A stretch of DNA of 64,000 nucleotides from Jiulongibacter sp024742395 (GTDB lineage: Bacteria; Bacteroidota; Bacteroidia; Cytophagales; Spirosomataceae), in contig OZ252236.1 of NCBI GenBank assembly GCA_965249455.1, positions 2,356,001 through 2,420,000 of the forward strand, read 5' to 3'. The position numbers were made by a program, and so were the translations under genes. Below are positions 9,057 through 18,323 of the stretch, in pieces. The stretch's first letter is position 1. The number at the start of each line of letters is the position of its first letter. The notes under the pieces are model-generated. The model made no database searches and had not been told where the DNA came from. It worked only from the letters and a program-made list of their open reading frames with translations.

Positions 9057-9896
9057 ATGAGTACAGAAAAAAAAGTATGGTTTATTACCGGTGTTTCCTC
9101 AGGATTAGGTAAACAGTTGGCTAAGGAGGTTCTATCGCAAGGGCAAATTGTGGTGGGCACTTTTAGAAAACAGGCTCAGGTAGAGGAGTTTAACAAACAA
9201 AATCCCGGAAGTTCTTTTGGTGTACTGATAGATGTGGCTTCTACTCAGATGATTATTGATGGTGTTAAAAGTATCATTGATCAATTTGGGAAGATTGACG
9301 TACTGGTAAACAATGCCGGATATGGTGTGATGGGAAGTGTTGAAGAAATTTCTGATGAAGAAGTCAGGAGACAATTTGAAGTCAACGTTTTTGGTGTGTT
9401 GACTACCCTCAGATCTGTTTTGCCACACATGCGTAAGGCACGTACGGGGCATATCATAAACATTACTTCTATTGCCGGACGTATCGGGTCTCAGGGTTTA
9501 GGAATTTACAACGGGTCTAAATTTGCCCTGGAGGGCATAGGGGAGGCCTTGGCTGCTGAGCTGAAGCCACTTAATATCAAAGTAACCAATGTGGAGCCGG
9601 GGCCATTCAGAACCGAATGGGCAGGAAGTTCTGCTGCTTATGATAACACCAAAATCGACGATTATGAAAGCACTGTAGGCGAGCGTATAAGAGGTTTGCA
9701 AAACCTGAGCGGAAATCAGCCGGGTGATCCTGCTAAAGCGGCAGCTGCTATATATAAACTGGCTCAGCTGGAAGAAGCTCCGGTACATTTACCACTGGGT
9801 AAAATTGCTTATGATGTCTTTGGAAAGGTGAATAATGGATTAATTGAGGAGTTAGCTAAGTTTGAAGATTTAGGTAAACCTTGTGATTTCGAATAA
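9057..9896 (+). CDS. Short-chain dehydrogenase/reductase (SDR)
   Basis: 279 residues from the ATG at 9057, which gives the normal SDR N-terminus KVWFITGVSSGLGKQLA with the TGxxxGxG cofactor loop. NNAGYG is the central NAG motif, and the catalytic triad is Ser in NITSIAGR with YNGSKFALEG (Y-x-x-x-K). The closest relatives are NADP-dependent oxidoreductases of the classical SDR5-like type; substrate unknown. The longer reading from 8961 adds non-family residues. A terminator follows. Confidence 0.9.
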   Translation: MSTEKKVWFITGVSSGLGKQLAKEVLSQGQIVVGTFRKQAQVEEFNKQNPGSSFGVLIDVASTQMIIDGVKSIIDQFGKIDVLVNNAGYGVMGSVEEISDEEVRRQFEVNVFGVLTTLRSVLPHMRKARTGHIINITSIAGRIGSQGLGIYNGSKFALEGIGEALAAELKPLNIKVTNVEPGPFRTEWAGSSAAYDNTKIDDYESTVGERIRGLQNLSGNQPGDPAKAAAAIYKLAQLEEAPVHLPLGKIAYDVFGKVNNGLIEELAKFEDLGKPCDFE

Positions 9897-9953
9897 GAAT
9901 CTTTGAACCACCGTTCTTTTCACCTGAACTGGAAAGGAGGGAGGGAGAGCAGG

Positions 9954-9989
9954 CAAACCGTAGGCTTTTAGCTTACGGTTTGTTTTTTT
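9954..9989 (+). terminator. Rho-independent terminator behind the SDR gene
   Basis: aaaccgtaggc pairs with gcttacggttt around a short loop, followed by a run of eight T. It lies 57 bases behind the SDR stop codon. Confidence 0.8.
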
Positions 9990-10015
9990 AAAGGCCAATA
10001 TTGATGACTTCAAGG

Positions 10016-10567
10016 CTACTTGTAAAGCCATTTTCTAATAAGTTTTGTGTAATTAGGCATGACCAGATACACCATTAAAAATACAATGACACCGCTGATA
10101 AGTAATGAAGTAATCAATGGATTCCCATCGACTTTTTCTTGACTTAATACCGGAACAATAAGTAAGGGTATAAGCATAGAAAGCGGATAAATTGCAGACC
10201 AGGTAATAAGAAATTGTTTCCATTTAGCTGGTGGTTTGTTGCTCGCTGGCTTAGGAACGAATAGAAAATCCAGTCCGCTGTTTATATGATAAGTGTCTTC
10301 TGTTTTTAAGATGGGTTTAACCTTTTCTATCAGCATTTTTCTGGTGGTAGACTCCATCCAATTTTTTAAATTGGTGAGCGTATCAAACCTGATGATGACA
10401 GTATAAATAAAGGTCAAATCAGGAATTGGTCGAATTATTTGCCAATCCACAAACCCAATGGCACTCCGGCACAGGGTACCTATTTCATTTAACCATTCTT
10501 CGTATTGGTCCAGCTTATTGTCTGCAATATGATGGCTAATGACGACTGTTGCTCCTTGGTTATTCAT
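10016..10567 (-). CDS. Antibiotic biosynthesis monooxygenase (ABM)-domain membrane protein
   Basis: 183 residues. The first 100 form an ABM-type dimeric alpha-beta barrel (HHIADNKLDQYEEWLNEIG, FVDWQIIRP, YTVIIRFDTLTNLKNWMES); residues about 115-180 contain two transmembrane helices. This ABM-plus-two-helix layout is known in a family of uncharacterised bacterial proteins. The start codon overlaps the stop of the upstream GNAT gene by 8 bases, so the two are translationally coupled. Confidence 0.8.
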   Translation of the reverse strand: MNNQGATVVISHHIADNKLDQYEEWLNEIGTLCRSAIGFVDWQIIRPIPDLTFIYTVIIRFDTLTNLKNWMESTTRKMLIEKVKPILKTEDTYHINSGLDFLFVPKPASNKPPAKWKQFLITWSAIYPLSMLIPLLIVPVLSQEKVDGNPLITSLLISGVIVFLMVYLVMPNYTKLIRKWLYK

Positions 10568-11258
10568 GGTTTTGCCTTTTAAACAGCCACCAGTTCATAT
10601 CTCTGGTAAGCTTAAATCCTAGTCTTTCATACAATGAAATTGCTAAGTTTCCTTTGTTTGTATGTAAAACGGGGATTTTATTTTCTTTAAGAATCTCACG
10701 GGAATTGTAGGCTATTAATTGTTTCGCCAGTCCCTTTTTGGTGTAATCTGGATGGGTAACCACCGCACTAAGCTCAATAAAAAGTGAAGTTTGCATTCGC
10801 TGACCGGCTATAGAGACTAGTTTTCCATCTTTCAATATCCCGTAGTAATTACCCATTTCGTAAGTTCTTTTTTTATAATAACCGGGCATTACCAAGCAAA
10901 CGAGAGCGTAAATCTGCTCAATATAGCTCTCATCTAAAAGCACAATTTCCTCTTTTATCTGAACATCAGGAAGCTTATCCAGAACCATCTGACAACCATC
11001 AATTTTCTTTTCTAAGTACACTTTGCTTTCGTCAACGATGGGTGTTTGATTCTCTGAAACAAAGAAGAACTCATTAGAGCTTTTTATGTATTCTGCAGAA
11101 GCTTCTCTTGTTTTGCTTTCCTCATAAAAGGAGCCGAAAGTACATATTTCAGGACAATAGAAAAGTACTCCGTCAAATTCTACAGCAAAGTCTTTATGTG
11201 TCTCTTTTAAAGAATGCCAAACGGGATTTTTAAGTTGTTGCTCTAAGTCGGTCGTCAA
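10560..11258 (-). CDS. GNAT-family N-acetyltransferase (FR47-like)
   Basis: 232 residues. The C-terminal half is a GNAT domain: LSAVVTHPDYTKKGLAKQLIAYN is the acetyl-CoA binding motif A and LAISLYERLGFKLTRDMNWWLF the family end. The N-terminal 110 residues resemble the FR47-type extension. Substrate unknown. Overlaps the ABM-domain gene by 8 bases, with the ABM gene downstream. Confidence 0.85.
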   Translation of the reverse strand: MTTDLEQQLKNPVWHSLKETHKDFAVEFDGVLFYCPEICTFGSFYEESKTREASAEYIKSSNEFFFVSENQTPIVDESKVYLEKKIDGCQMVLDKLPDVQIKEEIVLLDESYIEQIYALVCLVMPGYYKKRTYEMGNYYGILKDGKLVSIAGQRMQTSLFIELSAVVTHPDYTKKGLAKQLIAYNSREILKENKIPVLHTNKGNLAISLYERLGFKLTRDMNWWLFKRQNHE

Positions 11259-11422
11259 AACGGATACAATTAAGATTTAAAATGTAGCTACAGTAATGGA
11301 TAACAACGGTTTTGTGTAAACGTCGGTTTCAAAAGGAAGACATTCATTCCGGATGGTGTTCAAAATTATCGGGTAGGTATCGGCTTTGCAACGTATCCAT
11401 TGTCTTTGAGATGCTTAGTATT

Positions 11423-11722
11423 CTAATGTTTTTTATCGTGACAGGGCTTACAGACTGAAACAAGCCATTTTATGGGCTCTTTTCCAATATTTTTTTTCGC
11501 ATACCTTTTGTGATGTACCTGTGTGGCCCGGTTGCCACAGTAAACGCATGTCCAATTATCTCTTTTTAGCACTACATATCTTTTTCTTCTCCACTCGTCT
11601 GATTTTAGATAAACGTTCCTGTAATAATCTCGTCTACGTTTTCTTTTCAGATTGAATATCCATTTATCGATAAGCCATCCTCCAATCAAAAATAATATGA
11701 CAAGTAAAACTGTATAATCCAT
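11423..11722 (-). CDS. HNH endonuclease-domain protein with N-terminal membrane helix
   Basis: 99 residues from the ATG at 11722. One transmembrane helix (MDYTVLLVILFLIGGWLIDKWIF) is followed by a basic linker and an HNH fold: CVYCGNRATQVHHKRYAKKN and VCKPCHDKKH, which supply the two CxxC zinc pairs and the catalytic His. A membrane anchor on an HNH domain is uncommon. An alternative GTG start at 11779 would overlap the stop of the upstream gene. Its role is unknown. A possible degenerate attC-like repeat follows at about 11302-11403. Confidence 0.75.
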   Translation of the reverse strand: MDYTVLLVILFLIGGWLIDKWIFNLKRKRRRDYYRNVYLKSDEWRRKRYVVLKRDNWTCVYCGNRATQVHHKRYAKKNIGKEPIKWLVSVCKPCHDKKH

Positions 11723-11778
11723 TGAAATCAATTTTAATGGCTCGTCAACTTTGATGTGCTTTTGAGGACTAAAATACA

Positions 11779-12759
11779 CTATCTGACTGAAATTGCCACA
11801 TTTCCGACCTTATGACCGAGCTCAACATACTTATGGGCTTCCACAATATCTTCAAGTAGAAAAATCTTATCTATTACAGGTTTGAAATGGCCTTTTTCCG
11901 CAAGCTCTTTTAGAAAGATCAAATCCTTTTTTTTCCAATAGAAATTGGAGGAGGCCACAATCACTTTCCGGCTTGTAAAGAAGGAGGTACAAATAGCAGC
12001 ACAGATATGTAAAAACCCAAATTCGGTTAATAGGTATTTTCCTTTCGGTTTTAAAATGCTCAAACATTCCTTCATGGATGTTTTACCAATGGTGTCAAAG
12101 ATTATGTCATATTTTTTGTCTTCCTTCATAAAGTCTCGCAGTGTGTAGTCAATCACATCATCTGCCCCAATTGATTTTACAAGCTCCAAATTTTTTGAGC
12201 TACAAACTCCTGTAACATTGGCTCCAAAATATTTAGCGAGTTGAACAGCAGCCGTACCTACAGAACCGGAGGCTCCATAGATCAGCACATGGTCGCCTTC
12301 TTTGATTTTGGCTTTTTTCGATAAATAAACCAGTGCAGAAAGTGGCCCGTTAACCATGCTTGCAGATTCCTCAAAAGACAGGTTTTTAGGTTTAAAATGC
12401 ATCAAGCCATCTTCAGGCATACTTTTATATGCTTCATAAGCCCCAAAATCCAGACCGGTGTACCCAAAAACCTGGTCGCCGGGTGTAAAGCTTTTAACTC
12501 TGGCACCGATAGCTTCCACTACACCGGCGAATTCTATTCCCAAAATCTGCTTCTTAGGTTTTTTAAACCCGAACATCAATCCTACAGGAAGTTTTAGTAA
12601 AGGTGGATGATTAAAGCCTCTCATCTTGGGGTCTTCTGCTGTAACCGTGGTGGCATGAATACTTACCAGTACCTCCGTATCTTTAGGAGTGGGGGCTTCT
12701 AATTCTGTTAATTGCAATACTTCGGGACCTCCGTATTTTTTGAATACAACTGCTTTCAT
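11779..12759 (-). CDS. Zinc-independent medium-chain reductase (quinone oxidoreductase-like)
   Basis: 326 residues of the MDR superfamily, NAD(P)-dependent alcohol dehydrogenase/quinone reductase branch. VLIYGASGSVGTAAVQLAKYFGANVTGVCSS is the Rossmann motif and ILGIEFAGVVEAIG the substrate-domain signature; the catalytic and structural zinc cysteines are absent, as usual for quinone reductases. It lies 71 bases from a Crp/Fnr gene on the same strand that probably controls it. Substrate unknown. Confidence 0.9.
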   Translation of the reverse strand: MKAVVFKKYGGPEVLQLTELEAPTPKDTEVLVSIHATTVTAEDPKMRGFNHPPLLKLPVGLMFGFKKPKKQILGIEFAGVVEAIGARVKSFTPGDQVFGYTGLDFGAYEAYKSMPEDGLMHFKPKNLSFEESASMVNGPLSALVYLSKKAKIKEGDHVLIYGASGSVGTAAVQLAKYFGANVTGVCSSKNLELVKSIGADDVIDYTLRDFMKEDKKYDIIFDTIGKTSMKECLSILKPKGKYLLTEFGFLHICAAICTSFFTSRKVIVASSNFYWKKKDLIFLKELAEKGHFKPVIDKIFLLEDIVEAHKYVELGHKVGNVAISVR

Positions 12760-12830
12760 CTCAGTGACTTATTTTGGTTTAAGCAAAAGTAAGTCAGCTT
12801 CAAGCACAGAAATTTGACTTAAGTCAAATA

Positions 12831-13406
12831 TTACCCGGATGCCAATTTTGATCTGATTCTGGAAAGTGTTTCAAGCGATACATTGAGATAAGAGGCAATA
12901 ATTGTTACGGGTAATAACTGCACAATCATGGGTTCCTTTTCAATCAAATGAAGATACCTTTCAGAGGCATCCATGGTTTGAAACTCTTTTAGTCTTTGCT
13001 CAAACCAGACGGCATAGTACTCAATGAACATTTTGTCTAAAATCATTACTTCGGCATATTTATTTTTAACCTTGCCAAAACGTCCGGAGTCAATGATGGT
13101 TACTTCCAGGTCTGTCAGAGCTTCTATGTAGACATCGGCCGGTTTTTGCATGATATAGCTATCCATGGAGATGGCTACATCATCATGAAAATATATTTCA
13201 GTGGTAATTTCTTTGTCTTTGTGTTTATAAAACTTTCTGGCAATCCCACTCTTGACCAGTAAATGTGATTTACATATTTGCCCCGATCTGAGCAAAAAAG
13301 AACCTTTAGAAAAGTGCTTATCAACAAAGCCGCCTTCCAGTTCAGCAAGTACATGAGGGTCTAAATGATTAGATAGATCTTTGATTCTCTTGATGTATGG
13401 ATTCAT
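12831..13406 (-). CDS. Crp/Fnr-family transcriptional regulator
   Basis: 191 residues. An N-terminal cyclic-nucleotide-binding fold (FSKGSFLLRSGQICKSHLLVKSGIARKFY) is followed by a C-terminal HTH, LLPVTIIASYLNVSLETLSRIRSKL. It is the third Crp/Fnr-type protein of the window. No Fe-S cysteines. It is upstream of the quinone-reductase-like gene and likely co-transcribed with it. It marks the left edge of ordinary chromosome before the cassette region. Confidence 0.85.
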   Translation of the reverse strand: MNPYIKRIKDLSNHLDPHVLAELEGGFVDKHFSKGSFLLRSGQICKSHLLVKSGIARKFYKHKDKEITTEIYFHDDVAISMDSYIMQKPADVYIEALTDLEVTIIDSGRFGKVKNKYAEVMILDKMFIEYYAVWFEQRLKEFQTMDASERYLHLIEKEPMIVQLLPVTIIASYLNVSLETLSRIRSKLASG

Positions 13407-13506
13407 TTACTTTCTATTCTCGGTTTGCGGGCGAAATTTAATATGCTTCCTAAGGAGTAATTTCTTCTTTTAAACAATTATGGAGCTTCTTTTCAAGTCA
13501 ACAATT

Positions 13507-13654
13507 TACAACAGTCTCGGCTATGCCCCGGTTGGTGGTTTGGAACGCACTTTGTAAATACACACCAAATTGAAAATCTGCGTCCCAAAAGCTTTAGCGT
13601 CTCTAAAGTAGGCGAGATCAAGCAATTGCTTCTAGCCATTATTAGCTGTTGGCT
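13507..13654 (-). repeat. attC-like site A (degenerate), behind the DUF3500 gene
   Basis: The left end (tacaacagtctcggcta) and the right end (tagccattattagctgttggc) can pair as CAACAG...GGCTA with unpaired spacers between box and stem. The right box touches the stop codon at 13655. The left half shares the AAC-rGTCTCG start with sites E, G and H. The stem is short, so this is the weakest of the set. Confidence 0.35.
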
Positions 13655-14872
13655 TTAATTTAAGTGATGTTTTTCTTTGTGTTGTTTCAATAGGTCTTTG
13701 CCATAATCATTTCCGTTAGGTGTTCTTACAACCGTGTGAATATGATTTTTCGATGGTTTTCCGTCATCTGCATTTGGCACGCCAACTACTCTTTGATGAT
13801 CAAACTCAATTAATATGACTGGACTATGAATTCGATAGTAAAATACAGCATCCTCATTAATTTGCCCAACCCAAGAAAACCAGGTGTTATCCAGATGTTC
13901 AAGAACTTCTTCCATTTTAACTTTGTCGTGTCCTTCCCGTATGTTGCTGACGTACAAATAAATCAAATCCACTAGTTTTCGCTTTTGTTCTTCTGAAAGC
14001 TTTGAAACTTGAAGACCTTGATAATTTAGAGTGATATTGTCTTTATTGGCCTCAGCTACATTATTATTTTCAGTTTTCAAGTTCGAGATTGTTGCTATTT
14101 TTTGATGCTCAGGTTTAAGAGACTGCATTAGATGAAGACCAAAATTTTGCTCATCTTGAAAAAGTGTATTCCCTTCATATTTTCCAGAAGTTGTAATTAT
14201 TGGTTCACCACCCATAAAGACTGGTGACATGACAACTTGATCTCCTAATATGAAATAGTTAATAACTAGATGATGACCATCTAATTGCCAGCCCCAAGGT
14301 TCAGTATCTGAAGGTTTTCCCATAATAGTCAGGAAATACAATTCTTCATCAAAAGCTAACGAGCCATTATTAAGCTCTTTAAGCGTTTGATCCGTTTTCA
14401 TTATGTCTTTGCTTAATTGAAGACCTTTGGCACTTAATGACTCTTGAATTAATTTAAATGCGTCATTCTTCTGATTTTCGGTCAACTCTTTTAAGCTAAC
14501 TCCTTGTCTATCATATATTCCATTATCCACATTACACCATTTTCGCCATTCTTCATCATCAATATCAAATGTTGTTCGTTCTATTTGCGATGCTGACAAT
14601 CGACTTAAAAAGTTTTCAGCCGCCCTTTGAATTGGTAACGTAGAGACGCCTGTTGAACGAATTTGAAATAAATCAGTAGAATCCATACCATTTGCAAAAA
14701 AGCCAGTATAGGGTTCTTTGAGTGCGTCTGCCTCCATTTTAGCAAACATTTCTTTTACAGAATTAACTTCATCAGCATCATTTGAAGCCTTGTCAATTTC
14801 GTTATGATTTGCATTCTGATTGCAACCAAAAAAAGTTGATAGTAAAAGTATTGTGATTAAGTTTTTCTTCAT
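13655..14872 (-). CDS. DUF3500-family lipoprotein (cassette gene)
   Basis: 405 residues with a lipoprotein signal (LLLSTFFGC, lipobox cysteine at about residue 17). The body matches DUF3500: AAENFLSRLSASQIERTTFDIDDEEWRKWCN near residue 85 and PWGWQLDGHHLVINYFILGDQVVMSPVFMGGEP near 195. Both His and the tryptophans of this core are present, so it looks complete. Function unknown. It is packed between attC-like sites A (3' side, touching) and B (5' side, 18 bases away), the arrangement of an integron cassette. Confidence 0.8.
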   Translation of the reverse strand: MKKNLITILLLSTFFGCNQNANHNEIDKASNDADEVNSVKEMFAKMEADALKEPYTGFFANGMDSTDLFQIRSTGVSTLPIQRAAENFLSRLSASQIERTTFDIDDEEWRKWCNVDNGIYDRQGVSLKELTENQKNDAFKLIQESLSAKGLQLSKDIMKTDQTLKELNNGSLAFDEELYFLTIMGKPSDTEPWGWQLDGHHLVINYFILGDQVVMSPVFMGGEPIITTSGKYEGNTLFQDEQNFGLHLMQSLKPEHQKIATISNLKTENNNVAEANKDNITLNYQGLQVSKLSEEQKRKLVDLIYLYVSNIREGHDKVKMEEVLEHLDNTWFSWVGQINEDAVFYYRIHSPVILIEFDHQRVVGVPNADDGKPSKNHIHTVVRTPNGNDYGKDLLKQHKEKHHLN

Positions 14873-14889
14873 TTTGCTTTTTTAGATCG

Positions 14890-15017
14890 CTGTTAACAGT
14901 TCGTATAAATTCTGTACGGCAATTAGGAGCTGCATACTTGCCAGCCTTGACAAAATCTGCTGGGAGAGCCCGGAACTTCCGGAAACCACTGACTGTCCTA
15001 AGTTTTATAGCCATTGT
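14890..15017 (-). repeat. attC-like site B, main part (interrupted by an intron relic)
   Basis: Left box ctgttaacagttcgtataaa at 14890; the right arm ends ttttatagccattgt at 15017, and resumes at 15415 with tagaac. Rejoined, the arms pair as TAACA...TATAAA. The stop codon of the next gene is only 9 bases beyond 15415. The pairing is weaker than in sites D, E, F and G, but the position between two stop/start codons and the intron at the same point support the call. Confidence 0.55.
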
Positions 15018-15414
15018 GTGTGCATCTTATGGCGTAGGTTTCACTAAAATAGCTGATTAAAGTGAAAGGGTAATCTTTTAAAAAAGAATAAGTTAAAGGG
15101 TGTACGTCTCCTAAAAGCCTGGATTGATGCCGGGAAGCTTAGGGGGGGCTAGCCGATACGTTGAGCTGTTTGCTACCAGTCAGCAGTAGAATTAAGGCTT
15201 GGCGAATCGCTCAAAGCCCTTACGATAGTAATTGAAAGCAAAATCTCTACCCTAATCACAGCATGTTTAAATCAAACGGGTTACATAGCAATGATGGAAT
15301 ACTATCAAGAACGAAGGTAACGTTGATAATGGAGACACCTGGTCTGCCCAGTGCCCAAGGGTTTTGTGAAAGTGGTGTACCATAGGCATTACGGTCTACA
15401 ACCATCAACTCAAT
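15018..15414 (+). mobile_element. Internally deleted group II intron relic
   Basis: The 5' end gtgtgc, the stretch actaaaatagctgatta and gtctcctaaaagcctggatt.atgccgggaag match domain I of the intact introns at 23461 and 27374. The 3' half (cttggcgaatcgctcaaagccc, then ttacatagcaatgatggaatactatcaagaac) matches the end of the reverse transcriptase gene, and the end ctcaat corresponds to ctcgat. Only 397 of about 1870 bases remain, with many substitutions, so it is an older insertion of a related intron. It sits at the same point (GT|T) of an attC-like site as the intact copies. Confidence 0.8.
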
Positions 15415-15423
15415 TAGAACTTG

Positions 15424-16629
15424 CTAATTCTCATCTGGTATAATCCAATCTGCATTTCTAACGAAAAAGACGTATTGTGCATAGTCGGTGGTAGATGTAC
15501 CTTCTATAATATCAAATCCTTCCCAAATTGGTATTATTCTTTTTGTTTTTGTTCCTCTTGCAGAGTTCAAATATGGGGAGTCTTTTGAGTCAAGTTTTAT
15601 AAGACTAATGGTATTGGGTCTTGTGACTTTTTTATAATCAGCAATTCCTTTTATGTACATAATTAATCTATTATCGTATGAAAACTTAAATCTTGTAAAA
15701 TCTTTGTCTTTATCCTGAAGAAACTTTGGAAGGGCAGCACTTTGAACGGTCAATCGTGAGTCAATATATAGTGCGTTCATACTTACCATGTTATTTGTAA
15801 AGGGTAATAATGTATCCTTTTTTATTCTACCTGCTAAAGTGTAGTTATATGCTTGCAAAGTATGAGCAAATCCAAATCCACCATATATTTTTTTGTCTTT
15901 CCAATCTTTTTCGAGGAAGTACCTTTTAAAGTTTTTAAACATAAAACTATATCGAGATTTAATTTTTGAATTAGTCGTGATATTGAATTGTATGTCTTTG
16001 AGTAAGGCTACGTCACTATTTTCTAACAAGCCTGATTTAATTATTTTATCTAAATTTTCTGATGCCCAAACAGGCCATTTGTCGTCATCATTTGGTAATT
16101 CGGTTAGAAATTGTTCAGGTATTTTTTCTGAGATAAGTTTTCTCAACAAGTCATAATCAGCAATTTTATCTAATCCAACGATTTGAAATTTAGACTTTGC
16201 TGGTAACTGTGCGTAATATTCTCTTAGCTTAACCCATTTATTTCGGTATTGATCAGAAATACTTCCTATGTAAACCGCCCAATTTTTTAAAATGTCTTTT
16301 AATTCTAATTCGTTTGAACCTTCAATATATTTTTGCAAATAATAGGCCTGAGCAATATCCATTTCAGCCAGAAATATCTCAATATTTACTTTTTCATTAA
16401 GTTGTGTAAACATGGCAAAATCAATTCTTGGTGATGTTTCTACCTCGTGAATTTCTCCCACAAAAAACAAATCATTCTTGTAGAAATCTGTGTCTAAACT
16501 TACAAATTGAAGTGAGTCTTTGCTTTCGACTATTTCCACATTTTTCTTGAGGTATTTCACATATTTAGGGGATGCACAATTTGAGAATAGAACTGATAGT
16601 AGTGCGATGGTTAAGAAGTTTTTTATCAT
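15424..16629 (-). CDS. Lipoprotein, possible EreA/ChaN-like fold (cassette gene)
   Basis: 401 residues beginning with a lipoprotein signal (MIKNFLTIALLSVLFSNCAS). Residues 50-85 read NDLFFVGEIHEVETSPRIDF followed by IFLAEMD, which resembles the G-E-x-H plus later acidic motif of the erythromycin-esterase/ChaN/TraB superfamily; a later GGFGFAHTLQAY fits a second His motif. This assignment is tentative. The stop codon is 9 bases from attC-like site B. The 5' side has a long non-coding region with no attC-like repeat found. Confidence 0.6.
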   Translation of the reverse strand: MIKNFLTIALLSVLFSNCASPKYVKYLKKNVEIVESKDSLQFVSLDTDFYKNDLFFVGEIHEVETSPRIDFAMFTQLNEKVNIEIFLAEMDIAQAYYLQKYIEGSNELELKDILKNWAVYIGSISDQYRNKWVKLREYYAQLPAKSKFQIVGLDKIADYDLLRKLISEKIPEQFLTELPNDDDKWPVWASENLDKIIKSGLLENSDVALLKDIQFNITTNSKIKSRYSFMFKNFKRYFLEKDWKDKKIYGGFGFAHTLQAYNYTLAGRIKKDTLLPFTNNMVSMNALYIDSRLTVQSAALPKFLQDKDKDFTRFKFSYDNRLIMYIKGIADYKKVTRPNTISLIKLDSKDSPYLNSARGTKTKRIIPIWEGFDIIEGTSTTDYAQYVFFVRNADWIIPDEN

Positions 16630-17054
16630 TGAATGTTTGTAATAATTATGCCTTTAGGTCATTCTGAAAAAATCGTTTTTATACCTAAAGAGCTACTTAT
16701 TATTATTTGATTTAGATGGTGTTTCAAATGGTTAAGATCACCATTCCTTAAAAATCGCAAATCAGAATTTGCTGGTTAACCAAATCAACTTTAAATTCAA
16801 TGATTTCTCTATATAGTACTCCTTTTTTTAATCCTCTTGTTTCTTGAAAACCAGAACTCAAGCACTTCTTGAATTTCAAAATGGTCATTATCATTCTCTT
16901 TCACGAAAGCACCTTGTTTAATCTTCCGGATTTTACATTGTTACTTTCCTATTAAGTTTAAACAATTATTGTGGAATTTTTACTTTCCAAATTTTTCAGG
17001 AGGGTTACAAAAAAGAGAGGGTTACAAATAGACCCAGTTCTGACTTGTTGTTAT
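16630..17054. other. Non-coding region with an inverted repeat upstream of the lipoprotein gene
   Basis: No gene supported. An 8-bp inverted repeat, ctttaggt at 16652-16659 and acctaaag at 16683-16690, lies just upstream of the lipoprotein start and could be an operator. The rest is AT-rich with no recognisable structure. Confidence 0.35.
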
Positions 17055-17062
17055 AAAACAAA

Positions 17063-17123
17063 AGCCATACGGATTGTTTGGTTTTGTAATTTTTTACTTA
17101 CCAATTGAGCAATCCGTACGGCT
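17063..17123 (-). terminator. Hairpin behind the RidA gene
   Basis: agccatacggattg at 17063-17076 pairs with caatccgtacggct at 17110-17123 (one wobble in 14). Read leftward the stem is followed by TTTTGTTTTA, and it starts 26 bases behind the RidA stop, so it fits a terminator. The 33-base loop is long for a classic one. Confidence 0.6.
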
Positions 17124-17148
17124 CTTTAGATAAAATGTTTCTATATTT

Positions 17149-17541
17149 TTACTTGACAACCGTGGCTTCTAATTCCACTGTTAAAGTGGCGAAAAGTCCT
17201 TTAACTTCAAGTAATGTGGTTGCTTGTTTTATACCATACTTTTGTAAGAACGGAATATACACATCCATACAAGTAGTGAAAAAATCTTGCGTTGAAGTGG
17301 TGTAAACATTAAGCCTTACAATGTTTTTACATTCATATCCCGAATCATTGATTAGCTTTTCTAAATTCTGAATAGTTTGGATTAATTGATAACGCATATC
17401 TGCGTTACTTGGTACACCATTCTCGTCTATGGCGACCTGCCCGGAGCAGTACAAAGTCCCTTCTACATTTGTTACTTCTACCGCTTGTGCAGAGTTGGTT
17501 TGTTCGCCCCATTTCCAAGGGTCTATTGTTCTTTTTTCCAT
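17149..17541 (-). CDS. RidA/YjgF/YER057c-family protein
   Basis: 130 residues. The family fold is visible in GTLYCSGQVAIDENGVPSNADMRYQLIQTIQNLEKLINDSG and in the C-terminal VKGLFATLTVELEATVVK. RidA proteins hydrolyse reactive enamine/imine intermediates; here the usual catalytic arginine region of true RidA (CxxRVxVxxL) reads NIVRLNVYTT, keeping the arginine. It follows a WYL-type regulator on the same strand after 80 bases, which may control it. Confidence 0.85.
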   Translation of the reverse strand: MEKRTIDPWKWGEQTNSAQAVEVTNVEGTLYCSGQVAIDENGVPSNADMRYQLIQTIQNLEKLINDSGYECKNIVRLNVYTTSTQDFFTTCMDVYIPFLQKYGIKQATTLLEVKGLFATLTVELEATVVK

Positions 17542-17621
17542 TTTGAAGATTTTTACTTGTTAAACTTAAAGCAAAAATAAAATGGGGTTGTGACAGCCTT
17601 ATGTCAGGGCTTGAAAGTAGC

Positions 17622-18308
17622 CTAATGAAATTTATCAAAATATTCCTGCAAGGTCATTTTGTGCGGTTCAAAATGTTCATTGAGTACGTGCATTTTTTTA
17701 ATTCTATCCAATCGAAAAAAACGGAATTCTTTACGTATCTGGCAGAAAGCAACCAACAACCAATTTTCTGTGCTTAAAAGGGCAAATGGTTCAATAATTC
17801 GTGAGGTCGATTTCTCGTCAGCATTGGTGTAATCTATTTTTACAAGTCGGAAATTGGTCAAAGCAAATTGCAATTCAGACAGATTGTTGCTGTTTCTTTC
17901 TCGATTGAGATTTTGGTTAAATCTTGTCCTTTCAGATAGCAAATTGACTTTGTCTTTTTGACTGAGTTTCAAAACTGCTTTGACTTTTTCAATAGCTTCA
18001 GAATAGTCTTTTATAAATGAAGCATCTTTGTTTTTAAGAACTAACTGTTCGGCTATGATTAATGCATTCGCTTCGCCTTGGGTAAACATAACAGGCGGAA
18101 GTTTATAGCCTTCCATAACGGAATACCCTTTTCCTTCTTCCGTCACGATTGGAATTCCCGATTTCTCAAGAGTGCGGATGTCCCGATAAATCGTTCTGAT
18201 ACTTACATTATGTTTTTCGGCAATATCCTTTGCAGTTACAATCCGTTTTGATTGTAATTGGGTTAGGATCGCTGTCAATCTTGCAAGTCTGGGTTTTTCT
18301 TTGTCCAT
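17622..18308 (-). CDS. YafY/DeoR-type HTH regulator with WYL domain
   Basis: 228 residues. N-terminal winged HTH: LQSKRIVTAKDIAEKHNVSIRTIYRDIRTLEKSGIPI. The C-terminal part is a WYL domain (NFRLVKIDYTNADEKSTSRIIEPFALLSTENWLLVAFCQIRKEFRFFRLDRI), where the WYL triad appears as NWLLVAFC. WYL domains bind nucleic-acid-like ligands or effectors. It is upstream of and parallel to the RidA gene. Confidence 0.88.
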   Translation of the reverse strand: MDKEKPRLARLTAILTQLQSKRIVTAKDIAEKHNVSIRTIYRDIRTLEKSGIPIVTEEGKGYSVMEGYKLPPVMFTQGEANALIIAEQLVLKNKDASFIKDYSEAIEKVKAVLKLSQKDKVNLLSERTRFNQNLNRERNSNNLSELQFALTNFRLVKIDYTNADEKSTSRIIEPFALLSTENWLLVAFCQIRKEFRFFRLDRIKKMHVLNEHFEPHKMTLQEYFDKFH

Positions 18309-18323
18309 TCGTTTTGAGCTTGT

